Positions 26,076-35,143 of a stretch of 64,000 nucleotides of DNA are shown here, piece by piece. Under the pieces are notes generated by a model. That model was not told the DNA's origin. It saw nothing but the letters and a program-made list of their open reading frames with translations, and did no database searches. This DNA comes from Comamonas sp. (GTDB lineage: Bacteria; Pseudomonadota; Gammaproteobacteria; Burkholderiales; Burkholderiaceae_C). The stretch is taken from positions 124,001-188,000 of the forward strand of contig JAITLR010000027.1 in the NCBI GenBank assembly GCA_031277805.1. Reading direction: 5' to 3'. How positions within the stretch are numbered: the stretch's first letter is position 1; every line of letters begins with the position of its first letter. A program made the position numbers and the translations under genes.

Positions 26076-26981
26076 ATGCACGGCATGTCCTTGGCCAGCC
26101 TGATCCGACTGCTTGCACTTGCCGCCCTTTGGGGCGGCAGTTTCCTTTTCATGCGCGTTGCCGTTCCACATCTGGGGGCGATACCCACGGCGGTGGGGCG
26201 CGGCCTGTTTTCCACGCTGGGTCTGGGAACTGCGCTGGCCATCATGGGCTACCGGCCACGGCTGGGGCGCTATCTGTGGCCCTTGCTGCTGCTGGGCGTC
26301 ATCAATTCCGGCATTCCTTTTCTCATGTACGCGCTGGCGGCCCAGGTGCTGCCATCAGGCTATAGCGCCATCTTCAACGCCACCACACCATTGGTCGCCA
26401 CGGTCGTCGGAGCTTTGGTGTTTGCCGAAGGCATTACCCCGGCGCGTGTGGTGGCGGTGCTGTTGGGCATCTGCGGTGTGGCGGTGCTGGCGCAGGCCGG
26501 GCCGCTGGAGATCTCCACGGCCGTGCTGGGCGGCATGGCCGCCTGTTTTGTGGCCACGGTCTGCTATGCGTTTTCCAGCTTTCTGACCTTGAACTTGGCT
26601 GGCGCCAATGCACCGGTGGATATGCGCGCTGCCGTGTTCATCAGCCAGTTGGGCGCCTTGCTGGTGCTGCTACCTGCGCTGCTGCTGCACTTTGTCTGGC
26701 ACCCGCAGGCCGTGGCCGAGTTGCAGGCCGCACCGCTGCTGGCCTGGGGCAATGTGGCATTGCTGGGCCTGTTCAGCACCGCCTTGGCCTATGTGCTGTA
26801 CTTCCGCCTGATTGCCGATGAAGGCCCACAAAAGGCCTTGACCGTGACCTTCATCGTGCCCGTGTTTGCCGTGCTCTGGGGCTGGGCCCTGCTGGATGAG
26901 TCGCTGACCGTTGCACATGCCATCGGCGGCGGGCTGATTGCGCTGTCGCTATGGGTGGTGCTGCGCCCCAAGGCACGTTGA
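26076..26981 (+). CDS. EamA/DMT family transporter
   Basis: A 301-residue inner-membrane protein with ten predicted helices in two EamA repeats. The first repeat opens LAALWGGSFLFMRVAVP, and the second runs from about 150 after AAYFVATVCYAFSSF-like residues to the end (VLWGWALLDESLTVAHAIGG). Such proteins export amino acids or metabolites; the substrate here is unknown. Start 26076 or the ATG at 26085. It ends 28 bp before the convergent LysR gene. Confidence 0.88.
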   Translation: MHGMSLASLIRLLALAALWGGSFLFMRVAVPHLGAIPTAVGRGLFSTLGLGTALAIMGYRPRLGRYLWPLLLLGVINSGIPFLMYALAAQVLPSGYSAIFNATTPLVATVVGALVFAEGITPARVVAVLLGICGVAVLAQAGPLEISTAVLGGMAACFVATVCYAFSSFLTLNLAGANAPVDMRAAVFISQLGALLVLLPALLLHFVWHPQAVAELQAAPLLAWGNVALLGLFSTALAYVLYFRLIADEGPQKALTVTFIVPVFAVLWGWALLDESLTVAHAIGGGLIALSLWVVLRPKAR

Positions 26982-27009
26982 GCTGAGGCGCCTGAGGGCT
27001 GCCGTCTTT

Positions 27010-27927
27010 TCACCAGGCGGAGGGCAGGCGCAGCTGCAACAGCTCCAGAAAGGACTGGGCCGCATGCGGCAGCGTGCGCCCGGCCAGGGTCTGTACCTCG
27101 ATGTCGCGCAGGTCCATGCCGCGGTCGCTGAGCGAGATGGCCACCAGCGCCCCGGTGGCGATCATGTGGCGTGCCGCGATCTCGCTGGCCACGGCCACGG
27201 CCGTGCCCTGGGCCGCGAAGTTCAGCAGCGTCTTGCCATGGTTGCTTTCCATCACGGGCGCCAGCATCAGGCCCTGGCGGCTGCAGGCCGCATCCAGCAA
27301 CTGTCGCACGGCCGTATTTGGCGGTGTGAGCGCCAGCGGGTGATGCACCAGCTGGGCCAGCGACACGCTGCGGGAGGCCGCCAGTGCATGGCCGGGTGCG
27401 GCAAGGGCCAGCACGGGCGCAGCCACGCGGCAGGCGACGGCAATGCCTTTTTCGGGAGCGCGGCTGAAGCACAGGCCAATGTCGGCCATACCGGCGCGCA
27501 CGGCGTTGGGTACCTCGGGCGTGGGCAGTACCGTCACTTCGAAGACGATGCCCGCATGTTGGCGCTGGAAGTCCGAGCACAGGCGCGGCAGGAACTCGCT
27601 GGCAAAGGCGTCGGAGCTGGCGATGCGCACCCTGCCGCTGCGCAGGCCCTGCAGCGCCTGGATCTCGCCCAGGGCGCGCTCGGCATCGAGTCGGGTGCGG
27701 CGGGCGTGGTCGGCCAGGATCTCGCCCGCGGCATTGAGCACCATGCCGCGTGGGTGGCGCTCGAACAGCGGCGTGCCGAGCTGGGCCTCCAGCGCCGCGA
27801 TCTGGCGGCTGATGGCCGAGGCCGCCACATGCAGGCGTGCCGAGGCCTCGGTCAGCGAACCGCACTGCGCCACCTCGTGGAAGTAGCGCAGCGCCGTGTC
27901 TTGGAGCAGATGGAAGGGATAGGGCAT
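27010..27927 (-). CDS. LysR family transcriptional regulator
   Basis: A 305-residue regulator. The winged helix-turn-helix is at about 12-70 (ALRYFHEVAQCGSLTEASA, then AISRQIAALEAQLGTPLFERH) and the effector-binding domain at about 95-300. It is divergent from a Bug receptor gene with a 157-bp shared promoter region, so it very likely controls the receptor and perhaps the gamma-glutamyltransferase behind it. Effector unknown. Confidence 0.92.
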   Translation of the reverse strand: MPYPFHLLQDTALRYFHEVAQCGSLTEASARLHVAASAISRQIAALEAQLGTPLFERHPRGMVLNAAGEILADHARRTRLDAERALGEIQALQGLRSGRVRIASSDAFASEFLPRLCSDFQRQHAGIVFEVTVLPTPEVPNAVRAGMADIGLCFSRAPEKGIAVACRVAAPVLALAAPGHALAASRSVSLAQLVHHPLALTPPNTAVRQLLDAACSRQGLMLAPVMESNHGKTLLNFAAQGTAVAVASEIAARHMIATGALVAISLSDRGMDLRDIEVQTLAGRTLPHAAQSFLELLQLRLPSAW

Positions 27928-28084
27928 GGGACGGACCTCGCATCCATTGTGCCCGGTTTGCTTTTATGGCAATGCCGGATTGCATATTTGCTGATGGTGG
28001 CAAAACGAGTGATTTCCTAAGATGGCCTGTTCCGGCATCGCCGGGGTGTTTTACGTTTTTCCTTGTCCAATCGGGAGCAGTTTC

Positions 28085-29104
28085 ATGATGGCTCGGCCTT
28101 GTGTTCCACCTAGCGTTCCATCCTCGCGGCGCAAGGCCGTGCAGGCACTTGCAGCCGTCGCCTGCGGGCTGGCCCTGCTGGGCACGGCCCAGGGGCAGGA
28201 CGCCTGGCCCGTGCGGCCGATACGCGTGATCGTGCCTTTCCCGGCCAGCGGCGCCACTGACCTGGTAGCCCGTGTGATCGCCCAGCGCGTGTCGCAGGAG
28301 CTGGGCCAGCAACTGATCATCGACAACAAGCCCGGCGCTGGCGGCACGATAGGAACGGGCGAAGCCGCCAAGGCCGTGGCCGACGGCTACACGCTGCTGT
28401 TCACCACCAGCAGCACGCATGCCATCTCGCCTCACCTGATTCCCAGGCTGGCCTACAAGGCGGACAAGGACTTCACTCCCATTGCCCACACAGCCGATGC
28501 AGCCAGCGTGTTGCTGGTCACGCCCTCGCTGTCGGTCAAGAGCGTGCAGGAGCTGATCGCCTACGCCAAGGCCAACCCCGGCCAGCTCAACTACGCCACC
28601 AGTGGCAACGGCACCATCGTGCACCTGAACACCGCCGCCTTTGCGGCGCAGGCCGGCATACAGCTCACCCATGTACCCTACAAGGGCACGGCCCAGTCCA
28701 TCACCGACCTGGCCGCGGGCCAGGTGCAGTTGCTGTTTGACTCCATCCCCACCGGCATGCCCCATGTGGCCAGCGGCCGCCTGCGTGCCCTGGCCGTCAC
28801 GGGTGACAAGCGCAGCATGCTTGCCCCTAATCTGCCCACGGTGGCTGAATCGGGTCTGCCCGGCTACTCCTCGGTTACCTGGTTCGGCGTCTATGGTCCG
28901 GCTGGCATGAAGCCCGAGCTGGTCGGCCGGATCAACCAGGCCTTCAACCGCGCCATCCAGAATCCCGAGGTGATCGCCAGCTTGGCCAAGCAGGGTGTGG
29001 AGCCGGCCAAGCCGCAGACGCCGGCGGAGTTCGCGGCGATGGTGAAGGCCGATAGCGCGCGCTGGGCCAAGGTCATCAAGGACAACCACATTACCTTGGA
29101 ATAA
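28085..29104 (+). CDS. Tripartite tricarboxylate (Bug) family substrate-binding protein
   Basis: A 339-residue periplasmic receptor. The signal region is QALAAVACGLALLGTAQGQD (cut near AQGQD), then the Bug opening WPVRPIRVIVPFPASGATD, LIIDNKPGAGG (ligand loop 1) and DYATSGNGT-type loop 2 (LNYATSGNGTIVHL). No TctA/TctB membrane partners lie nearby, as is common for Bug orphans. The ligand, probably a carboxylate or amino acid derivative, is not predictable. ATGs at 28085 and 28088 are equivalent. It lies upstream of ggt, so glutamyl compounds are a guess. Confidence 0.9.
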   Translation: MMARPCVPPSVPSSRRKAVQALAAVACGLALLGTAQGQDAWPVRPIRVIVPFPASGATDLVARVIAQRVSQELGQQLIIDNKPGAGGTIGTGEAAKAVADGYTLLFTTSSTHAISPHLIPRLAYKADKDFTPIAHTADAASVLLVTPSLSVKSVQELIAYAKANPGQLNYATSGNGTIVHLNTAAFAAQAGIQLTHVPYKGTAQSITDLAAGQVQLLFDSIPTGMPHVASGRLRALAVTGDKRSMLAPNLPTVAESGLPGYSSVTWFGVYGPAGMKPELVGRINQAFNRAIQNPEVIASLAKQGVEPAKPQTPAEFAAMVKADSARWAKVIKDNHITLE

Positions 29105-29106
29105 AG

Positions 29107-29222
29107 CACCCCCTGAGCCGCTTCGCGTCTTCCCCCTGGCCGGGCGCCCCTCTCTCGCTGCGCAGGAGGGGGACCACGCCCTCGCTGCGGGGTGGCTCTT
29201 GCTCGATGCCTTTGGCCTGGAG
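29107..29222. repeat. GC-rich dispersed intergenic repeat, copy 1
   Basis: Begins CCCCCTGAGCCGCTTCGCG and ends GGTGGCTCTTGCTCGATGCC. The same start and end blocks recur at 30873 and 32721, each time just after a stop codon. Non-coding. Confidence 0.75.
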
Positions 29223-29273
29223 CGTGTCAGTTTTAGACGCCACGCCCATGAATCACTGATCGGATCTTTACGT

Positions 29274-30872
29274 ATGACACACATCAAGGACTGGACGCTT
29301 CCCTATGCCTCGCACCGCTCGTCGGTGCTGGGGCGCAATATGGTCAGTACCTCGCAGCCGCTGGCCGCGCAGGCCGGCCTGCGCATGCTGCTGGCCGGCG
29401 GCAACGCCGTGGACGCGGCGCTGGCCGCGGCGATGACGCTCACCGTGGTCGAGCCCACGGGCTGCGGCATCGGCAGCGACGGCTTCGCCATCGTCTGGGA
29501 CGGCAAGGAGCTGCACGGCCTCAACGCCTCGGGCCGCTCGCCCGCGGGCTGGACACCCGAGTACTTTGCAAAGCTCGGCGGTATCCCCGAAAAAGGCTGG
29601 AACGGCGTGACCGTGCCCGGCGCCGTATCGGCCTGGGTGGCGCTGTCCAAGCGCTTCGGCAAGCTGCCTTTTGCGCAGGTGGCCCAGCCGGCCATAGCCT
29701 ATGCGCGCCATGGTTTCGCCGTCTCGCCCACCATTGCCACGCTGTGGGAGCTGGGCGGCAAGAAGCTGGGCGACCAGCCCGGCTTTGCCGAATGCTTTCT
29801 GCCCGGCGGCCGCGCGCCCAAGGCCGGCGAGGTGTTCAAGAGCGAAGCCCATGCGCGCACGCTGGAGGAGATTGCCGCCACCATGGGCGAGTCCTTCTAC
29901 CGCGGCGCGCTGGCCCAGAAGATGGCCGCGCATTCGCGCGCCTGCGGCGGCGTGATGACCGAGGAAGACCTCGCCGAGCACCAGGCCGAGTGGGTGGGCA
30001 CGGTGTCGCAGAAGTTCGGCGACTCGGTGATCCACGAGATCCCGCCCAACGGCCAGGGCATTGCGGCGCTGATGGCGCTGGGCATGCTCGATGAATTGGG
30101 CGTGGGCGCGCAGCCGCTCGACGGCGTGGACAGCGTGCACCTGCAGATCGAGGCCATGAAGCTGGCCTTTGCCGACCTGCACCAGTACAACGCCGACCTG
30201 GACCACATGCGCGTCACCCCCGCGCAGCTGCTGGACCGCGGCTACCTGCGCGAGCGCGCCCAGCGCATCAACCGCGAGACGGCCAGCGCGCCCAGCTACG
30301 GCGCGCCCCGGCCCGGCGGCACGGTCTACCTGGCGGCGGCCGATGCCAGCGGCATGATGGTCTCGTTCATCCAGTCCAACTACATGGGCTTCGGCTCGGG
30401 CGTGGTGGTGCCGGGCACCGGCATCAGCCTGCAGAACCGCGGCTGCGGCTTCACCACCGAGGCTGGCCATGCCAACGAGGTGGGCCCGCGCAAGCGCCCC
30501 TCGCACACCATCATCCCGGCCTTTGCCATGCATGCCGACGGCACGCCGCAGATGGCCTTCGGCGTGATGGGCGGCCCGATGCAGAGCCAGGGCCATCTGC
30601 AGATGGCGCTGCGCGTGCTGCGCTACGGCCAGAACCCGCAGGCCGCGGCCGATGCGCCGCGCTGGCGCGTGACCGGCGGCAAGGGCGTGGCGGTGGAGCC
30701 GGCCTTTGACGCCGCCGTGGTCGAGCAGCTGCGCGCCCGCGGCCACGAGGTCACCGTCGAGGCCGGCCACGGCGTGTTCGCCTTTGGCGGCGCCCAGCTG
30801 GTGCTGCGCGATGGCGACCACTACATCGCGGGCTCCGATCCACGCAAGGATGGGTGCGCAGTGGGGTATTGA
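29274..30872 (+). CDS. ggt: Gamma-glutamyltransferase family protein
   Basis: A 532-residue N-terminal-nucleophile hydrolase of the GGT family, self-cleaving into two chains. MVSTSQPLAAQAGLRML opens the large subunit; the nucleophile Thr is in PGGTVYLAAADASG (about residue 350); GFGSG and GPRKRPSHTIIP follow in the small subunit. No convincing signal peptide is present, so it may be cytosolic and act as a glutamyl-hydrolase on a specific amide. The ATG at 29274 is chosen over 29199, which lies in the upstream repeat. Wobble positions are unusually GC-rich compared with flanking genes. Confidence 0.88.
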   Translation: MTHIKDWTLPYASHRSSVLGRNMVSTSQPLAAQAGLRMLLAGGNAVDAALAAAMTLTVVEPTGCGIGSDGFAIVWDGKELHGLNASGRSPAGWTPEYFAKLGGIPEKGWNGVTVPGAVSAWVALSKRFGKLPFAQVAQPAIAYARHGFAVSPTIATLWELGGKKLGDQPGFAECFLPGGRAPKAGEVFKSEAHARTLEEIAATMGESFYRGALAQKMAAHSRACGGVMTEEDLAEHQAEWVGTVSQKFGDSVIHEIPPNGQGIAALMALGMLDELGVGAQPLDGVDSVHLQIEAMKLAFADLHQYNADLDHMRVTPAQLLDRGYLRERAQRINRETASAPSYGAPRPGGTVYLAAADASGMMVSFIQSNYMGFGSGVVVPGTGISLQNRGCGFTTEAGHANEVGPRKRPSHTIIPAFAMHADGTPQMAFGVMGGPMQSQGHLQMALRVLRYGQNPQAAADAPRWRVTGGKGVAVEPAFDAAVVEQLRARGHEVTVEAGHGVFAFGGAQLVLRDGDHYIAGSDPRKDGCAVGY

Positions 30873-30972
30873 GGCCCCCCTGAGCCGCTGCGCGGCTTCC
30901 CCCGGAGGGGCGACGTGCAACGGGACGACGCCTTTGCCGCGAGGCGGCTCTTGCTCGGCGTCCCTGGCTCGG
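30873..30972. repeat. GC-rich dispersed intergenic repeat, copy 2
   Basis: CCCCCTGAGCCGCTGCGCGG to GGCGGCTCTTGCTCGGCGTC directly after the ggt stop. The first and last 20 bases are close to copy 1; the middle differs. Confidence 0.75.
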
Positions 30973-30994
30973 AGTGCGCCCGTTTTGGCTGCGT

Positions 30995-31021
30995 TGTCAC
31001 AAAAGCTGCGCGTTCTGCGTC
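30995..31021 (+). promoter_or_regulatory. ECF41-type promoter of the sigma factor gene
   Basis: TGTCACA (30995-31001), 16-bp spacer, CGTC (31018-31021). This is the published ECF41 promoter pattern and is repeated with the same spacing before the partner gene at 32155. It implies autoregulation. Confidence 0.8.
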
Positions 31022-31082
31022 TAAGGCTTGGTGCCTGTCACACTGGGTGACTGGCCCCTGGCCTATTTGCAGGAGACACCAC

Positions 31083-32006
31083 GTGAGCCCCACTTCCCAC
31101 GCTGCGCCGTCCGCCGATGCGGGACTGCAGGATTTCGAGCGCCATCGCCCGCGCCTGTTCGGGCTGGCCTATCGCATGCTGGGCCAGCGGGCCGAAGCCG
31201 AGGATCTGGTGCAGGACGTCTGGCTGCGCTGGCAGGACAGCGAGCGCGCCGCCATTGCCCAGCCCGAGGCCTGGCTGGTGACCACGGCCACGCGGCTGGC
31301 CATAGACCGGCTGCGGCGCCTGCGTGTGGAGCGCGAGCACTATGCGGGTTTCTGGCTGCCCGAGCCGCTGGTTCAGCCCTGGACCGAGGCCGCTCCCTCG
31401 GCCGAGGAGTTGCTGGAGCAGGCCCATGATGTCTCCACGGCGCTGCTGTTCGTGCTGGAGCAACTGACGCCCGAGGAGCGCGCGGCCTTTTTGCTGCGTG
31501 AGGTCTTCGATGCCGACTACGCCGAAGTGGCCCAGGCGCTGGGCCGCAGCGAGGCCGCCTGTCGCCAGCTGGTGCATCGCGCGCGTGCCCATGTGAAGGC
31601 CGGACGGCCGCGCTTCGAGGCGCCGGCACAGGCCCATGCCGAGCTGTTGCGCCGCTTTGCCCAGGCCTCGCAGGGCGGGAATCTGGCGCAGATTCAGGCG
31701 CTGTTTGCCCCCGATGCCGTGCTGATCAGTGACGGGGGTGGCAAGGTGCCGTCCTTCGGCAAGGTGCTGGAGAGCGGTCGACGCCTGGCGCTGCTGTACT
31801 TCGCCACGGCCCGGCGCCTGCGCCGCGACGGGCAGGAGCAGAGTCTGCATCTGGCACGGGTCAACGGCCTGCCGGGTCTGGTGCGCTGCGTGGACGGCCA
31901 GGTGGAGTCGGTGCAGACGCTGCTGGTCGAGGATGGACTCATACAGCGCATCTACACGCTGCGCAATCCGGACAAGTTGACCGGCGTGCTTGTACCTGCG
32001 GCCTGA
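31083..32006 (+). CDS. ECF41 family RNA polymerase sigma factor
   Basis: A 307-residue ECF sigma factor with a SnoaL-like C-terminal extension. Sigma2 (FGLAYRMLGQRAEAEDLVQD, about 25-45), sigma4 (LTPEERAAFLLREVFDADY, about 130-150), then the linker motif WLPEP, DGGGK near 218 and the terminal NPDKL, all ECF41 hallmarks. In this family the C-terminal domain tunes activity in place of an anti-sigma factor. GTG start at 31083 is set by AGGAG (31071-31075). The next gene is a CMD-family protein, the standard ECF41 partner, with an identical promoter type. Confidence 0.92.
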   Translation: MSPTSHAAPSADAGLQDFERHRPRLFGLAYRMLGQRAEAEDLVQDVWLRWQDSERAAIAQPEAWLVTTATRLAIDRLRRLRVEREHYAGFWLPEPLVQPWTEAAPSAEELLEQAHDVSTALLFVLEQLTPEERAAFLLREVFDADYAEVAQALGRSEAACRQLVHRARAHVKAGRPRFEAPAQAHAELLRRFAQASQGGNLAQIQALFAPDAVLISDGGGKVPSFGKVLESGRRLALLYFATARRLRRDGQEQSLHLARVNGLPGLVRCVDGQVESVQTLLVEDGLIQRIYTLRNPDKLTGVLVPAA

Positions 32007-32040
32007 TGGACGACATCTGTCGGAGTGAGCAAAGAAAACA

Positions 32041-32121
32041 ATAGCTGTTACTGCTATTCAATCAACGGATTCAGATGGCTTTATTGCTGAGTTGATTATG
32101 TATAGAGCGATAGCAGCTATC
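32041..32121. repeat. Dispersed intergenic repeat pair after the ECF sigma gene
   Basis: ATAGCTGTTACTGCTAT (32041-32057) and GATAGCAGCTATC (32109-32121) are facing copies in the gap between the sigma factor stop and the CMD promoter. Confidence 0.6.
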
Positions 32122-32154
32122 TTTATTGATGGTTCGGTGATGAATTGCAGCACC

Positions 32155-32181
32155 TGTCACAAACTGCGCTGCTGCTGCGTC
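32155..32181 (+). promoter_or_regulatory. ECF41-type promoter of the CMD gene
   Basis: TGTCACA (32155-32161), 16-bp spacer, CGTC (32178-32181), followed by TAAG as in the sigma gene promoter. This identifies the next gene as a direct target of the ECF41 sigma factor. Confidence 0.82.
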
Positions 32182-32237
32182 TAAGAGGTATGGGCCAGCC
32201 ATTGGGGCAGGCCCGCAACGCCTCAAGGAGTATTCAC

Positions 32238-32723
32238 ATGGCCGACACCGCCAACCCCATCGCCATTCCCACGCCGCGCCTGGATTTCCGCACCCTTGCT
32301 CCCGAGCTCTACAAGGCACAGGGCGGAATCAACGCGCAGCTGGCTCGCTCCAGCCTGGGCGTGCAGCTGCTGGAGCTGGTCTATCTGCGCGTCTCACAGA
32401 TCAACGGCTGTGCTTTTTGCGTGGACATGCATGTGCGCGAGCTGCTCTCGCGCGGCGAGGACCTGCAGCGCATCAACAGCGTGGTGACCTGGCGCGAGGT
32501 GGATTTCTTCGAGATGCGCGAGCGTGCCGCGCTGAACTGGGCCGAGCGCTGCACGCGACTGAGCCAGGCACACCCCGAGCAGCAGGACTTCGACGTGCTG
32601 CGCCCGCACTTCAGCGAGCGCGAGATCGTGGAGCTCAGCTACGCCATCGGCTGCATCAATGTCTGGAACCGCCTGTGCGTGGGCTTTGCGGCTCCCGTGG
32701 AGAAAAAGCCCATCACCGTCTGA
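32238..32723 (+). CDS. Carboxymuconolactone decarboxylase/AhpD-like protein
   Basis: A 161-residue all-helical CMD-family protein. INGCAFCVDMH (about residues 53-63) gives the CxxCxxxH redox centre used in AhpD-like peroxidatic or disulfide chemistry. ELSYAIGCINVWNRL follows near the end. AAGGAG eight bases before ATG 32238 fixes the start. As the target of the neighbouring ECF41 sigma factor it is probably an oxidative or chemical stress protein, though ECF41 regulon functions remain poorly known. Its TGA is also the first triplet of a dispersed GC-rich repeat. Confidence 0.9.
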   Translation: MADTANPIAIPTPRLDFRTLAPELYKAQGGINAQLARSSLGVQLLELVYLRVSQINGCAFCVDMHVRELLSRGEDLQRINSVVTWREVDFFEMRERAALNWAERCTRLSQAHPEQQDFDVLRPHFSEREIVELSYAIGCINVWNRLCVGFAAPVEKKPITV

Positions 32724-32800
32724 GCGGCTGCGCGGCTTCCCCCGTGGCACGGCGCCGTCGGCGAGGCCCTTGCTCGCCGTCCCCGACCTGGGCTGCGTCC
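32721..32800. repeat. GC-rich dispersed intergenic repeat, copy 3
   Basis: TGAGCGGCTGCGCGGCTTCC to CCCTTGCTCGCCGTCCCC. The repeat's opening TGA supplies the stop codon of the CMD gene, so its arrival may have reset that C-terminus. Confidence 0.7.
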
Positions 32801-32846
32801 CACTCCTGCCTGATGCCTCGGGGCCAGCGGGACTGTGAGCACGCTC

Positions 32847-33830
32847 TCAGTTCTGGGTGATCTTGCGTTCCTTGACCACCTTGCCCCATTGCTCGTATTC
32901 CTTCTTCATGAAGGCCGCGAACTCGGCGCGGGTCGTGGGCTGGGGTGTCAGGCCGTGGACCTTGAGCGCCTCGGCCACGCCGGGGTCCTTGAGCACCTTG
33001 ACGATTTCCAGGTTCCAGCGGTCCAGCACGGGCGTGGGGGTCTTGCCGGGGGCGACGAAGGCATACCAGTTCAGCGCCTCGAAGCCCGGATAGCCCGCTT
33101 CGGCCACGGTGGGAATATTGGGCATGTAGGCGGGGCGGGTCAGGCCGGTGGTGGCCAGCGGAATCAGCTTGCCGGTCTCGACATGCGGCAGGGCCGTCGG
33201 GGGCGCGGCGAAGTAGGAGGTGACGCGTTCACCCAGCAGGTCCTGCAGGGCCGGTGCACCGCCCTTGTAGGGCACGTGAACCATTTCCACGCCGGCGCGC
33301 TGGTTGAACAGCTCGCCCGCCAGGTGCGAGGCCGAGCCCGCGCCGGTGGAGGCATAGTCCACGCTGCCGGGGCTCTTCTTGGCCTTGGCCACGAACTCGG
33401 CCAGGTTCTTCACGCCGGCGCCCTTGTGCACCACCAGCACATTGGGGAAGTTCACTCCGCCCGAGATGGGTGCCAGATCGGTGAAGGGGTTGTAGCCCAC
33501 CTTCATGATGTGGGGCGCAATCGTCAGCGGGCCGATGGAGCCGAACAGCAGCACCGAGCCGTCGGTCGGTGCCTTGGCCACGAACTGGTGGGCGATATTG
33601 CCGCCCGCGCCGCCCTTGTTGTCCACCACCACGGTCTGGCCGATGTTCTCGCCCAGCTTCTTGGCAATCATGCGCGCCGCCGCGTCGGCGGCTCCGCCAG
33701 CGGCAAAGCCCACGACCAGGGTCACGGGCTTGTTGGGCAGCCAGTCGGGTGCGGCCTGTGCCGCCGAGCCCAGGCTCAGCAGGGAGGCGGCCAAGGCCGT
33801 GGCGCGCAGGAAATGGCGTTTGTTCATCAT
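32847..33830 (-). CDS. Tripartite tricarboxylate (Bug) family substrate-binding protein
   Basis: A 327-residue periplasmic receptor. Signal peptide FLRATALAASLLSLGSAAQA, then the Bug start LPNKPVTLVVGFAAGGAAD, VVVDNKGGAGGN and the second ligand loop VDYASTGAGSASHLAG. AAGGAG before the two adjacent ATGs (33830, 33827) supports this start. It is the last gene of a minus-strand run with tcuB and tcuA, so its ligand is plausibly a tricarboxylate-like acid. No TctA/TctB membrane genes accompany it. Confidence 0.9.
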   Translation of the reverse strand: MMNKRHFLRATALAASLLSLGSAAQAAPDWLPNKPVTLVVGFAAGGAADAAARMIAKKLGENIGQTVVVDNKGGAGGNIAHQFVAKAPTDGSVLLFGSIGPLTIAPHIMKVGYNPFTDLAPISGGVNFPNVLVVHKGAGVKNLAEFVAKAKKSPGSVDYASTGAGSASHLAGELFNQRAGVEMVHVPYKGGAPALQDLLGERVTSYFAAPPTALPHVETGKLIPLATTGLTRPAYMPNIPTVAEAGYPGFEALNWYAFVAPGKTPTPVLDRWNLEIVKVLKDPGVAEALKVHGLTPQPTTRAEFAAFMKKEYEQWGKVVKERKITQN

Positions 33831-33931
33831 GGGATGTCTCCTTGGTCGGGGAAAGGAATGCCGGTAATCCGGCTGATTTTTTGAAGTGACTGGCATGAGA
33901 GGCCATGCCGGCCCGTGGTTTTTTCAGACCT

Positions 33932-35140
33932 TCAGTCGGCGCCCAGGCCGATAGGACTGGGCTCGCGCTTTTCGGTGTTGTGGCGCAGCAGCGCAGCCGT
34001 GCGGAACACGCCGTGGGCAAACTTGCCATAGGGCAGGGTGGCAAACAGCGCAATCACGGCGCCCAGATGCAGGCACAGCAGCAGAGCCAGCGCCGGTGTG
34101 GCGCGGCCCAGCCATAGCGTCAGACCGCTGGAGGCCACAAGGAACAGCAGGGCGATGAAGCCAAGGTCCATGGGCTTTTGCTTGGCATCGCCATGTAGCG
34201 GGTGACGGGCGCGGTTCAGCATCCAGAGGCCGGCCGTGCCAATCATCAGGCTCACGCCGCCCAGGGCGCCCAAAATCTTGGGCAGGCTGGGCAGCTCGTA
34301 GGGGGCAGGCAGATCGAAGACATAGTGATAGACCGTGGCCAGGCCGGTGGCCGCAAAGCACAGCATGAAGCCGTAGAAGGTCAGATGGTGGAAGCGGCGG
34401 CGCTTCAGGGTGTACTCGTCGTCCTCGTTGTGGCAGCCGTCGCCATGGCCGCCGTCCAGGTATTTCAGGCGCAGCACGTCATGTGTGGCTTCGGCAGCGG
34501 CGGGGCCGCTGACGTCCACATTGCTGGTGGCGGGCTTGACGTCCTGCCAGAAGCGGCGCACGCCCATGAACAACGCGAACACCACGAACAGGAAGACCGG
34601 CGCAAAGATGCCGACCAGCAGGTTGTGCGGGAACAGGTTGTAGAAGTTGTTGCCCAGATTGCCATTCCACAGCTGGCTCGGGCCGCCTTGCGCGGCAACA
34701 GCCAGCGCCAGGAACAGGAAGAGTCCGGCGACCAGTGCCAGGGACAGGGTCAGGCCGTTCTTCTGGTACAGCTTGCCCATGGCGGGCGGCCAGGCATAGT
34801 CGGCATAGGTCTGGCCGCGCACTTCGGCCATGGCCTTGGGGATGTTGATGCCGAATTCATGCGGCGGTGCGTACTGGCAGGCGTGCAGGCAGGCTCCGCA
34901 GTTGTGGCAGAGATTGGCCAGGTAATGCACATCGGCCTTGCCGAACTCCAGACGGCGCGTCATGGCCGGGAACACGGCGCAGAAGCCTTCGCAGTAGCGG
35001 CAGGCATTGCAGATCTGCATCACGCGCGCCACTTCGCTTTCGGCAGCGGTTTCCGTCGGGGCGGGGAGGATGGGAATCACCTTGCCGGTGGCCAGGGTCT
35101 GGGCTTCCTTGCCCAGTTCTTGCAGGGATTGGATGCTCAT
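33932..35140 (-). CDS. tcuB: Tricarballylate utilization protein TcuB (Fe-S, membrane)
   Basis: A 402-residue membrane protein thought to reoxidise the FAD of TcuA and pass electrons to the quinone pool. Two cysteine clusters, [11 protein letters not shown] (about 43-53) and [11 protein letters not shown] (about 78-88), bind Fe-S centres. Six or so helices follow from about 125 ([17 protein letters not shown]) to the C-terminus, with histidines suitable for heme. It begins 3 bp after tcuA, so coupled translation is expected. TcuB/CitB naming follows the Salmonella operon. Confidence 0.9.
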   Translation of the reverse strand: MSIQSLQELGKEAQTLATGKVIPILPAPTETAAESEVARVMQICNACRYCEGFCAVFPAMTRRLEFGKADVHYLANLCHNCGACLHACQYAPPHEFGINIPKAMAEVRGQTYADYAWPPAMGKLYQKNGLTLSLALVAGLFLFLALAVAAQGGPSQLWNGNLGNNFYNLFPHNLLVGIFAPVFLFVVFALFMGVRRFWQDVKPATSNVDVSGPAAAEATHDVLRLKYLDGGHGDGCHNEDDEYTLKRRRFHHLTFYGFMLCFAATGLATVYHYVFDLPAPYELPSLPKILGALGGVSLMIGTAGLWMLNRARHPLHGDAKQKPMDLGFIALLFLVASSGLTLWLGRATPALALLLCLHLGAVIALFATLPYGKFAHGVFRTAALLRHNTEKREPSPIGLGAD

Positions 35141-35143
35141 GAT

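Noticed and set aside
26789-29287. Minus-strand open frame of 832 residues across the LysR, Bug receptor and EamA genes
   Set aside because: It is the antisense shadow of well-supported GC-rich genes; its translation is low-complexity Arg/Gly/His-rich with no domain.
29268-30920. Minus-strand open frame of 550 residues opposite ggt
   Set aside because: Shadow ORF caused by high GC at wobble positions; ggt on the plus strand has clear family motifs.
31036-31042. A second TGTCACA upstream of the ECF sigma gene as another promoter
   Set aside because: No CGTC at the required 16-bp distance, unlike the two accepted sites.
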